Shown piece by piece: positions 33,348 through 44,177 of a stretch of DNA of 64,000 nucleotides (positions within the stretch are counted from its first letter, which is position 1; each line of letters begins with the position of its first letter). The stretch lies in assembly GCA_902364645.1 (NCBI GenBank), contig CABJEP010000011.1, forward strand, positions 1 through 64,000, in the 5' to 3' direction. A program made the translations under genes and the position numbers. The notes below the pieces were generated by a model. That model did no database searches. It saw nothing but the letters and a program-made list of their open reading frames with translations, and was not told the origin of the DNA. This DNA is from Coriobacteriaceae bacterium (GTDB lineage Bacteria > Actinomycetota > Coriobacteriia > Coriobacteriales > Coriobacteriaceae).

Positions 33348-33390
33348 GCCCGTCCGATCACTTTCATGTGACGAACGGTCGGGCTTCTTA
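33348..33390. terminator. Terminator-like hairpin between convergent island genes
   Basis: GCCCGTCCG and CGGTCGGGC with an inner TCAC/GTGA stem. On the plus strand it is followed by TTCTTATT. It could end transcripts from either side. Confidence 0.5.
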
Positions 33391-33452
33391 TTCCACTTGC
33401 CAATGCTCGGCTCATATTGGAAGAAAGCTACGCTAATGTTTGCGTGATACTC

Positions 33453-33560
33453 CTATTTTTTCCGAAGAAAGAATCGGATAATGAAGAATAACAATAAAAA
33501 AGGTGCCAGATATAAAGCAAGTACAAAGGTTAATCCAACGAGACCTTGCAATAATGGCAT
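33453..33560 (-). CDS. 35-residue hydrophobic membrane peptide
   Basis: A small gene starting MPLLQGLVGLTFVLA and ending FFLRKK, one membrane helix with a basic tail. A very good ribosome site (GGGAGGAGTT) precedes ATG 33560. It lies 79 bases after the first Cys-rich peptide gene on the same strand and is probably the last gene of the locus. It could be an immunity or export-helper peptide, or simply a small membrane protein; nothing in the sequence decides. Confidence 0.5.
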   Translation of the reverse strand: MPLLQGLVGLTFVLALYLAPFLLLFFIIRFFLRKK

Positions 33561-33639
33561 AACTCCTCCCAGACACGAGATTTTGGTATTTGTCCCCATC
33601 TTATTTTGAATTGGACCAAATAGTTCCTAGACACAAAAA

Positions 33640-33819
33640 CTACTCGTCAACTGGATCGCACCAATCTGCTGGCAAAACACAGCTTGATTCTTTATCGACA
33701 TAGCACCAATCCGCAACAGGGCACTCGGCGATGTCGTAAAAATTGCATATATCAACTCCAAGACAACAAGGCTCAACGGGAGTATGTTCATTTGAACCAA
33801 CAGGATGGATATGCTTCAT
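33640..33819 (-). CDS. Cys-rich RiPP precursor-like peptide, copy 1
   Basis: A 59-residue peptide starting MKHIHPVGSNEHTP, with seven cysteines (18, 19, 25, 33, 39, 47, 54) and several Asp, Trp and Tyr in the C-terminal two thirds. The shared pattern with copy 2 is DIC-x2-YD-x-A-x(1-2)-C-x5-C-x2-D, then SCV and D-x-C before the acidic end. AGGTGAGGAGC precedes ATG 33819. The short charged leader and Cys-rich core next to a radical SAM/SPASM gene fit a modified peptide, perhaps with thioether links. I know of Cys-rich peptides paired with CcpM-type radical SAM enzymes in clostridia, but cannot assign this one to that family. Confidence 0.7.
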   Translation of the reverse strand: MKHIHPVGSNEHTPVEPCCLGVDICNFYDIAECPVADWCYVDKESSCVLPADWCDPVDE

Positions 33820-33849
33820 AACAGCTCCTCACCTTAATCCAATTAGAGA

Positions 33850-34053
33850 CTACGTTTGATCAATGCCACAGTGATCTACAACGCAGATGCTGCCGCCATC
33901 CATGTCATAGTCGCAGTAATCGTATGCACCACAGCCATCTGCTTTATCATAAACAGTACAGATGTCAGTAATGCCCAAGAGGCAGTCAAAAGACATCGGC
34001 TTCACGCCTGCCTCGTCGCCACTTCCTGGATTAATCGGATGAATATGCTTCAC
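33850..34053 (-). CDS. Cys-rich RiPP precursor-like peptide, copy 2
   Basis: A 67-residue paralogue of the peptide encoded 30 bases downstream. Both share KHIHP directly after the start residue. Six cysteines lie at 24, 32, 41, 47, 57 and 62. The start is GTG 34053 with AGGGAGGT five bases upstream; a longer open frame exists, but its extra residues have no ribosome site and no match in copy 1. Core and leader differ in length from copy 1, while the CxxYD and SxCV segments are kept. It lies directly after the radical SAM gene on the same strand. Confidence 0.7.
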   Translation of the reverse strand: MKHIHPINPGSGDEAGVKPMSFDCLLGITDICTVYDKADGCGAYDYCDYDMDGGSICVVDHCGIDQT

Positions 34054-34222
34054 GACTACCTCCCTTTGAGTGCAGAAAAACCTCAATATTGTGTATAACA
34101 AACCAAGATGTCTAGTTCACCATATTTCTAGAATGGTTTCGGCGAACGTAGCAATAAGCTTCGCAGACGGTAATCAGAAGAACGAACACCTCCACAATGG
34201 TGACAGCAATGCGCTGAACCGC

Positions 34223-35581
34223 TTATTCCGATACAGTAGCTTCTCGTTGATTTTTCTCCTGCGAAGATGAGTGGCGGGAAATAAGGTCAAAAGCCATCTC
34301 GTAGCACATTTTTCTATATTCACATGATGCAGGGTGTAGACTCTTGGGCAAGTAGCCGTGCTCGTCTGCAGCCTCCCAGCTACAGCCCCCACCACAGAAA
34401 GACCGAGCCCAACAGTCCGTACAGTCAATTCTTTTTTCGACACCCTGACTCCAGTTTTCAATATACCTAGTTTCGTCAATTCCGGTGACGATGTTGCCCA
34501 TTTTGAATCGCATCATCCCGACAAACCTGTGACAGGGGTATACGTCCCCTTCGGGAGTCACGGAAATAAAACGCCTGCCAGCCCCGCATCCGACAAAGGC
34601 GATCCTGTTGCTCATAATCAAATCAACTGCAGTTTTCAATGTTCTAAACAAGGGCTTTTCCCCTTGATCAATCTGTTTGAGATATTGATCCGCCAAATCT
34701 ATTAGGCCCGCCCTGATTTTGTTTAATGAGTGTTCGTCGAGTTTGATATTCTCATCGAATGAGCTCACGGGCGAGAAGTAAATCCTTCTGAAGCCCATCT
34801 CTTTAAACTGAAGATAGTCTTCAACAAGGTTACAGTTATTATTTGTTAAGGTCGCTCTTGCGCCGAAGGGGAACGACTCGGAAAAACGACGAACGTTTTT
34901 GTCGATATCGGAGAAAGAGCCGCCTCCCGTCTTGTACGGGCGCGATGCATCGTGCTTGCATCCTGTACCATCGAGACTAATCAGAACAGAAAACCCGTGC
35001 TCCTTGAAAGAATTCACAGCAGTGTCATTCAAAAGCGTTCCGTTGGTCGTAATAGAATAGGTAAAGTTTCTATTGGGGTATATTCTTTTTGAATAGTCGA
35101 CCGTTTTCCATATCAGCGGCTCGTTAATCATGGGTTCCCCACCAAAAAAGACGATTGCAAGCGTTTCGTTTTCCGATGAACTTGCGACGAGGTAGTCGAC
35201 CGCCTTGAAGGCTATCTCGTCTGTCATCAGCAGAGGAGACGTTCCATAATCTCCTTTACCGGCAAAACAGTAACTACAACCAAGGTTGCATGCATGTGAA
35301 ACGTGGAGTTCGATGGATCTAAGTTTTCGAGGCGTGTCTTTTGTTAAGAAAGTCCGCTCAGACAATCGTTGATACTCATCAATGTCGTCTTCAAGTTCTG
35401 CTATGGTCGTTTGGTCGTAGCCTTTCGCAGCAAGTGACTTTGTTAGCAACTTCGAGTTGACCGTTCTTCCCGATGCTTCAAATATGCGAAGCGCATCTTC
35501 TGATGCTTGGTCAACCTGAAAGCAATTGCGAGTGACCTCATCGAAGCAGTAACGACGATCACTTACTGAGAAAAAATGCAT
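34223..35581 (-). CDS. Radical SAM/SPASM peptide maturase
   Basis: About 452 residues. The N-terminal ~90 residues (MHFFSVSDRRYCFDEVTRN...) look like a peptide-recognition region of the type seen in SPASM maturases. The radical SAM core has CNLGCSYC (the CxxxCxxC cluster site), FFGGEPMIN and SITTNGTLL. The C-terminal SPASM region has VGCGAGRRF, VYPCHRFVG, CTDCWARSFCGGGC and CEYRKMC for auxiliary clusters. Such enzymes make thioether or carbon-carbon crosslinks in ribosomal peptides. ATG 35581 follows TTGAGGAACGT; the in-frame GTG 35611 lacks a site. Two Cys-rich peptides and a membrane peptide follow on the same strand, making a complete maturase-substrate locus. Confidence 0.9.
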   Translation of the reverse strand: MHFFSVSDRRYCFDEVTRNCFQVDQASEDALRIFEASGRTVNSKLLTKSLAAKGYDQTTIAELEDDIDEYQRLSERTFLTKDTPRKLRSIELHVSHACNLGCSYCFAGKGDYGTSPLLMTDEIAFKAVDYLVASSSENETLAIVFFGGEPMINEPLIWKTVDYSKRIYPNRNFTYSITTNGTLLNDTAVNSFKEHGFSVLISLDGTGCKHDASRPYKTGGGSFSDIDKNVRRFSESFPFGARATLTNNNCNLVEDYLQFKEMGFRRIYFSPVSSFDENIKLDEHSLNKIRAGLIDLADQYLKQIDQGEKPLFRTLKTAVDLIMSNRIAFVGCGAGRRFISVTPEGDVYPCHRFVGMMRFKMGNIVTGIDETRYIENWSQGVEKRIDCTDCWARSFCGGGCSWEAADEHGYLPKSLHPASCEYRKMCYEMAFDLISRHSSSQEKNQREATVSE

Positions 35582-36136
35582 ACGTTCCTCAATTTCATGC
35601 TGGACTGGCACTAACCTTGTTTATTGTTACGCAGCTATAAAAAACCACCAGCGGGGATTCGGTGTGCGGCCCAATCGGACTCCCAAAAGGTTCTATTTGA
35701 GACTGGCAAGCTTTGTGTTGTTGGCACTTCGACAGCGCTCTTTATTCCAACATGGAGCCTCGCAGTTTGAGTCGACTTGCCTCTGGAAGGTCCGATCTCA
35801 ACTTGATTTAGGATGAAAACAGATTACAGGCGCGCTCCTCTAGAAAGAAAGGAAACCAATCGCCGCCTTTCACCAGGAAAGTTTTTATAGCCCACCTCGA
35901 GCAAAATGAAAGATGCGAGAGCGATTGGGGAACAACGCGAATCTCCCCTTTTGGGTGGGAGCGAGCCTTCAGCCACCGGCGAACGACTCGCCCTGGTCAG
36001 AATCTGGAAGTGGTGCCGGGCCGCTTGGGCCTCCCCGGTGACTTCGTGGGGCTTACCTGCCTGACGTCGAGGAGTACATCCGCAAGATTCGTTCCCTATG
36101 CCGTTTGCTCTCACGCCCGCCTTGGTTCCAAGTCGG
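35582..36136. other. Right end of the accessory island, no gene recognised
   Basis: About 550 bases upstream of the radical SAM gene. It must contain that gene's promoter, but no clear -35/-10 pair stands out. The last ~120 bases before the FHA fragment are GC-rich, have open frames and may be a remnant of another gene, but I cannot name it. Confidence 0.4.
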
Positions 36137-36504
36137 GCGAGCACGAGGTCGCGCCGGCGCATCCGCTGGGACTGCTGCGCGTGCAAAACGGCTACGCGGT
36201 GAGCGTCCCGCGCTGGATTCAGCCGAGTGAGGAAGGCGTCGAGATCGGCGCGCTGGCAACGGGGGAGGGCGGCATCACCGATGTGGGCGATGACGTTTCG
36301 GCTCGCCATGCCCACGTGTGGTGCGATGACCAAAATGTCTGGTACGTTGAGGACCTGTCGTCCACCAACGGAACCGTGGTGGTAAACGACGCGACGAACG
36401 TCTGCACCCAGGTCGAGCCCGGCCGCTCCGCCCAGCTCAACCCCGGTGACGAGCTCAAGCTCGGAGAATCCACAACCTACGCCATCCTCCTCGGCGCCCT
36501 CTGA
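36137..36504 (+). pseudogene. Partial diverged copy of the FHA-protein gene
   Basis: This stretch encodes only the C-terminal FHA region of the protein at 28896-29834 (VGDDVSARHAHVWCDD, then DLSSTNGTVVVNDA, ending ILLGAL) and stops at the equivalent codon with TGA. Identity is high but clearly not complete (many third-position and some coding changes). The N-terminal two thirds are absent. There is no ribosome site in front of it, so I treat it as a remnant. Together with the intact gene it brackets the accessory island as a direct repeat. Confidence 0.75.
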
Positions 36505-36523
36505 CTCATCTCCTAAATAAGTT

Positions 36524-36582
36524 GCGGTGAAATAGGGGCTGTTTAAGGCTACGGCCGGCAAAAACAGTTCCTATTTCACCGC
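36524..36582 (+). terminator. Imperfect 21-bp hairpin after the FHA remnant
   Basis: The arm at 36524-36544 (GCGGTGAAATAGG...) pairs with 36562-36582, with two positions that would be G-U in RNA. No T run follows. It is a terminator-like or REP-like palindrome. Confidence 0.5.
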
Positions 36583-36691
36583 GGCTGCCATTTGGTCCCT
36601 CGGTGACGGAAGGATCAATTTTGCCCTTGATGGTCACCCAAGGTAAACCTTTACCGCCCGCCTATATTTGCCGAAATTACACTTGACGGCG

Positions 36692-36981
36692 GGGTACAAT
36701 AAACCCGCATGCGGATTTCCGTTGCGGGCGCTTCCCATCGCCGGGGCGTGCCCGGGAGCATCCGGCATGCGGCCTTTGCGGCGCTCGGTCATGTGCAAGA
36801 CGGGTAGCTGGGCTTGTGGAGCGCGTGCAGCCCTCCTCGCCTCGGCATGCCTTCTCTCCACGCCATGTACCTGCTGCTGAGCCTGCCTGCCAGATGATTG
36901 GAAGCAACAGCGAAAATCCCATCACGCCAACATCCCGGCGATCGCCGGGGCCTGTATACCTATATGAGAGGAGAGGGGTAT
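36692..36981 (+). promoter_or_regulatory. Putative nifJ promoter and long leader
   Basis: GGGTACAATA (36692-36701) is the best -10 candidate before nifJ, and leaves a leader of about 275 bases. The leader is GC-rich with several short hairpins (for example CCCGGCGATCGCCGGGG just before the ribosome site). I recognise no riboswitch in it. Confidence 0.4.
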
Positions 36982-40521
<3,540 letters not shown>

Positions 40522-40532
40522 GTCTCCCACCG

Positions 40533-40655
40533 CAGGATCTGAGGGCTGACCTTCGCGGACGTCCTCGGACATGAAAGAACCCCCGCTGCGCACTACGTGC
40601 GGCGGGGGTTCTTTCGTCCTGCGGAGTGTCCGCGAAGGTCAGCCCTCAGATCCTG
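40533..40655. terminator. Terminator nested in a perfect 28-bp inverted repeat
   Basis: The outer arms 40533-40560 and 40628-40655 (CAGGATCTGAGGGC...) are perfectly complementary over 28 bases. Inside, GAAAGAACCCCCGC (40573-40586) pairs with 40602-40615, ending in GGTTCTTTCG. The structure ends the nifJ transcript. Confidence 0.8.
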
Positions 40656-40776
40656 CTACGACTACGTCCTCGGATTGTGTGGGCTGATGAAGGACGTGGT
40701 TGGTGGGGCGCCTTGTCCCGGTCGCTGTTTCGCGGCTTTGGGCATAGAGGGGGATTTGGTTGCGGACCCAGATGGC

Positions 40777-42138
40777 CTAGAGGGATATGGGTGCAAACGA
40801 GAAATCGTTGTCGGGGTCGTCGTTTTCCATAAACTCATCGAGGCAGAATGTCATATAGATTGGAGCGTACAGGACCTTGCCCTCTTTGCTGAGGTTCTCG
40901 CGGCTTAACACAATGGCCTCGGGAATTTTGTACTCGCTCACACTCATCAGACGGTCGAGGGCTGCATGTGCTCGAACTTTCTTGCCCGATTTGACTTCGA
41001 TTGGGACAACATGCCCGCGGGCACCTTCGATTACAAAGTCGACTTCACCGACCTCACGCGTTTGGTAGTACCACGTATCTGCTCCGAGGGCAACGAGTTC
41101 CTGTGCGACCACGTTCTCATAGAGGCCGCCGAGGTTGGGGGTTTTCATGTCAAGGTAGACGGCGCGTGCCGTGCTGCCGGGATACCGCGATGCGAGCATA
41201 CCTGTATCGGACTCGTATAGTTTAAAGGCCGTCGTTTTCTCCGTCCTCTTGAGAGGACTTCGTGCCTCCGTCACCTGGGGGACCATCAATCCAACGCCTG
41301 CGTTCACCAGCCATAGGAAATCCTGCTCGTATTTTTGAAGACGAGCTCCCTCGCCTAGAGACGAGACGATAAAGCGATGGGACTCCGCCTCAAGCTGAAC
41401 GGGAATTTGCTCGAAAATGGAGCGAACGTTAAACGCTCGAGTCGATGCATATTTAGAGATATCGCTTTTGTACTGATCGACTAGCTGAATTTGAAGCTCA
41501 CGCGTTCTCACGAGCGAATAGCCCGAATCGATATAGTTCTGAACGACCTCTGGCATGCCGCCGCAAACGATATAGGCTCTAAAGTTTTTGAGCATCGCCT
41601 CATGAATATAGTTTTCGACGGGACGTCTCTCGACAAGGCGGCTGCGAATATCTGCAAGCACATTTTCGCTGACGCTGTTTGCCCAACAAAACTCTTCAAA
41701 ATCCATCGGCCGCATAACAATGTGCTCGACATACCCTACCGGAAAAGAAGAGATCCCCTTAAACTCAGTCCCAAGCATAGACCCCGAGAAGACATAGCTA
41801 AAGCGTCCGTCCTCGACCAGCGCCTTCATAAGTGTAACGATCTGCGGATACTCCTGAATCTCATCGACGAAGATAAGCGTGTCTCCTTCAACAAGCGGTG
41901 CATCCGCAAGAAGGGCCACACGGTTGATGAAGTCAATGGAGTTCTTAGCGCCAACAAGTACGTCTCTTGCCTCGGCATCAAGTAGCAGATTGACCTCATA
42001 ATACGAAGCGTAGTTGCTCTTTCCAAACGCGCGAATCGCATAGCTCTTGCCAATCTGACGCGCACCGGTAACAAGCAGGGCCTTATGGGAGTTATTCTTC
42101 CAGCTCAAAAGCCTATCAGTGACCTTGCGGCGTAGCAT
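40777..42138 (-). CDS. AAA+ ATPase with DUF4143 domain
   Basis: A 453-residue protein of the widespread archaeal/bacterial AAA plus DUF4143 group. Walker A is VTGARQIGKSYAIR (about residues 23-36), Walker B LIFVDEIQEYP (about 88-98), and sensor FSGSMLGTE. The C-terminal DUF4143 part includes VDFVIEGARGHVVPIEVKSGKK, a PD-(D/E)xK-like nuclease signature. Function is unsettled; such genes occur as orphan accessory genes and may be defence- or mobility-related. ATG 42138 has GAGGTG upstream. A 34-bp tandem repeat lies directly before it. Confidence 0.85.
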   Translation of the reverse strand: MLRRKVTDRLLSWKNNSHKALLVTGARQIGKSYAIRAFGKSNYASYYEVNLLLDAEARDVLVGAKNSIDFINRVALLADAPLVEGDTLIFVDEIQEYPQIVTLMKALVEDGRFSYVFSGSMLGTEFKGISSFPVGYVEHIVMRPMDFEEFCWANSVSENVLADIRSRLVERRPVENYIHEAMLKNFRAYIVCGGMPEVVQNYIDSGYSLVRTRELQIQLVDQYKSDISKYASTRAFNVRSIFEQIPVQLEAESHRFIVSSLGEGARLQKYEQDFLWLVNAGVGLMVPQVTEARSPLKRTEKTTAFKLYESDTGMLASRYPGSTARAVYLDMKTPNLGGLYENVVAQELVALGADTWYYQTREVGEVDFVIEGARGHVVPIEVKSGKKVRAHAALDRLMSVSEYKIPEAIVLSRENLSKEGKVLYAPIYMTFCLDEFMENDDPDNDFSFAPISL

Positions 42139-42154
42139 TAAAACACCTCATTGA

Positions 42155-42240
42155 CAAAAATTGGCAAATAGATTTGCCCCTAATCATACAAAAATTGACA
42201 AATAGATTTGACCCAAATCATACAAAAATTGGCAAATAGC
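42155..42240. repeat. 34-bp tandem repeat, 2.5 copies, upstream of the DUF4143 gene
   Basis: Units at 42155-42188 and 42189-42222, plus a partial third at 42223-42240, each begin CAAAAATTGRCAAATAG. They differ at only a few positions. Located 16 bases before the start codon of the minus-strand ATPase, they are well placed to act as operators. Confidence 0.8.
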
Positions 42241-42245
42241 AAAGC

Positions 42246-42464
42246 TCACTTAGGCCTCAAAGCCAGCGAGCCAGCACGGTACTTTGCGAAAAGGCTGGCG
42301 GCGCCGTTGTTGAGGGTGGCCAGGTTGGCAGTGGCGCCGTTAGCGTTCTCGGCTGCTTGGGCGCGCAGGAGCGAAAGGGCGTCGGCAGCGTTCATGCAGA
42401 AGCCGACGGTAAAGTTCCATACTACGAACTCACAGCCGCTTGCCGCGGGGTGAAGCGCGATTGG
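42246..42464 (-). pseudogene. Possible C-terminal gene fragment
   Basis: An open minus-strand frame ending at TGA 42246-42248 reads NAADALSLLRAQAAENANGA and then an Ala/Asn/Leu-rich helical segment. GC content and codon use look coding and unlike the AT-rich sequence around it. A stop lies upstream, and the only internal Met has no ribosome site, so it is probably the end of a broken gene. Not recognised. Confidence 0.35.
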
Positions 42465-42830
42465 CTATCCCTTTTGTTGGATGAAAAGCCCCGTGTTTTT
42501 GCAGGGGTGCATACTCGTCTAATAAATGTATAGAATCTCGTATAGTGCGAGTAAGATATTGCGCTGTCCGTTTTGTGTTTAGCAAAGATATAGTTTGCAT
42601 AATCTGGTCTAATCCCTGCTCTATTTAAATAAAGTTGCACGTAAATGGCGTAGATATGCCTGAACTGGGCTTCTTTACGCTGAGCGGGTAAAATCGACCG
42701 TTCGCCGCTTAGGTATTTTCAAAATGAATAAAATGAGCGATAAAGAGAATATAAACCTTAATAAACTCGCGTATCGCACGGACGCGGGTTATTAATGGGT
42801 TGTAGGCCTTTTACAGAAAGGATTCCAGCA
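42465..42830. other. AT-rich upstream region of arcC
   Basis: 366 bases without a gene. GGGTAAAATCG at 42686-42696 matches the recurring -10 motif, and an AT-rich stretch with AATGAATAAAATGAG (near 42724) follows. Arginine-type operators are possible but not supported strongly enough to call. Confidence 0.4.
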
Positions 42831-43793
42831 ATGTCTAAGCCTCTTGGCAAGCCCGATCGTATTGTCGTCGCCCTCGGCGGCAACGCCCTCGGCAACAACC
42901 CCGTCGAGCAGATCGAGGCCGTGAGCAACACCGCCCACGCTCTCCTTGGTCTTATCGAGCAGGGCAACGAGATTATCATCACCCACGGCAACGGCCCGCA
43001 GGTCGGCATGATCCAGAACGCCTTCGCCGCTGCCCACGATGCCATCGGTACCCCCGAGATGCCGCTGCCCGAGTGCGGCGCCATGTCCCAGGGCTACATT
43101 GGTTATCACCTGCAGCAGGGCATTGGCCGCGAGATGCACAAGCGCTATAAGCGTTGGCACGCCGCCACCGTCGTCACCCAGATCGAGTGCGATCCCGACG
43201 ATCCCGCGTTCAAGAACCCGACTAAGCCGATCGGCCCCTTCTACACCGAGGAGCAGGCCAAGGAGTTCATGGCCGAGGATCCCTCCAAGGTCTTCGTCGA
43301 GGATTCCGGCCGCGGCTGGCGTCGCGTCGTCGCTTCCCCCGATCCCAAGAAGATCGTCGAGGCTGACTCCATCCTCAACCTGCTCGACAACGAGTTCATC
43401 GTCATCGCCTGCGGTGGCGGCGGCATCCCCGTCGTCCGCGACTACGAGAACAAGGGCTGCTACAAGGGCGTTCCCGCCGTCATCGACAAGGACCTGGGCG
43501 GCGAGCTGCTGGCCGAGGACTGCGACGCCGACGTTCTGTTCCTGCTGACTGCCGTTGAGCATGTCGCCATCAACTTTGGCAAGCCCAACCAGGAGGAGCT
43601 CGAGGACCTCACCGCCGACGAGGCCGAGCGCCTGGCCGACGAGGGCCAGTTCGGCAAGGGTTCCATGGAGCCCAAGGTCCGCGCTGCCATCAAGTTTGCC
43701 CGTTCCCGCAAGGGCCGCACCTGCATCATCGGCGCCCTGGACAAGGCCGCCGAGACCATGGCCGGCCTCTCCGGTACCCGCATCCACGAGTAG
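42831..43793 (+). CDS. arcC: Carbamate kinase
   Basis: Converts carbamoyl phosphate and ADP to ATP, carbon dioxide and ammonia, the energy-yielding step of arginine, agmatine or purine/allantoin breakdown. The 320-residue protein begins MSKPLGKPDRIVVALGGNAL and contains ITHGNGPQVG, CGGGGIPVV and AVIDKDLGGELLA, all typical amino-acid-kinase signatures. ATG 42831 follows AGAAAGGA. No arcA/arcB neighbours are present in the window, so the carbamoyl-phosphate source is unknown. A clear terminator follows. Confidence 0.95.
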   Translation: MSKPLGKPDRIVVALGGNALGNNPVEQIEAVSNTAHALLGLIEQGNEIIITHGNGPQVGMIQNAFAAAHDAIGTPEMPLPECGAMSQGYIGYHLQQGIGREMHKRYKRWHAATVVTQIECDPDDPAFKNPTKPIGPFYTEEQAKEFMAEDPSKVFVEDSGRGWRRVVASPDPKKIVEADSILNLLDNEFIVIACGGGGIPVVRDYENKGCYKGVPAVIDKDLGGELLAEDCDADVLFLLTAVEHVAINFGKPNQEELEDLTADEAERLADEGQFGKGSMEPKVRAAIKFARSRKGRTCIIGALDKAAETMAGLSGTRIHE

Positions 43794-43860
43794 TCTCTAC
43801 TCCATTGCCTCTCTCGTGGGCGCCAGGCAAGACGCCCACAAACTAGCCTCTCTTCACGAG

Positions 43861-43893
43861 CCCCGCAGTCCGCTCCTACTGCGGGGCTTTTGC
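43861..43893 (+). terminator. Rho-independent terminator of arcC
   Basis: CCCCGCAGT (43861-43869) pairs with ACTGCGGGG (43878-43886), followed by CTTTTG. Confidence 0.85.
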
Positions 43894-43903
43894 TATCGGT
43901 GGT

Positions 43904-44165
43904 CATTGGGGACAGACTTAAATGAGTAGCACCAATCAACTGCGGAAAGCACATCCCAGAATGAGCGTCCAAAATGGGGCGCAGTTTCCCCGGGGCCCTC
44001 AACCGGAAAATACATCCCTGAATTTGGCCGAAAAGTGGGGCACAGTTTCCCAAGCATGCCGCTAGAGGAAAGCGCATCCCGCTATCGAACTTCAAAGCGG
44101 GATGCGCTTTCCGAGCCGGCAGTTCCGGGCAGCCTGGGACCACTCATTTAAGTCTGTCCCCAATG
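43904..44165. mobile_element. 262-bp MITE-like element with 24-bp terminal inverted repeats
   Basis: The ends 43904-43927 (CATTGGGGACAGACTTAAAT...) and 44142-44165 are exact reverse complements over 24 bases. There is no open frame of note inside. The interior consists of the alternating repeat array (43944-44112). No certain target duplication is seen. The end sequence is related to the palindromes at 75-140 and 3761-3801. Confidence 0.7.
43944..44112. repeat. Alternating inverted-repeat array (6 units), locus 2
   Basis: Six 14-base units (GGAAAnnnCATCCC and its complement) start at 43944, 43976, 44005, 44037, 44067 and 44099 in strictly alternating orientation, at 32, 29, 32, 30 and 32-base steps. 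The architecture is the same as at 14591-14728, with different spacers and some substituted unit positions. Confidence 0.85.
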
Positions 44166-44177
44166 AGTGCCCAATGA

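Noticed and set aside
34054..34222. A further small membrane peptide between the radical SAM gene and precursor 2
   Set aside because: A hydrophobic frame (VEVFVLLITVCEAY) exists, but it has no start codon with a properly placed ribosome site.
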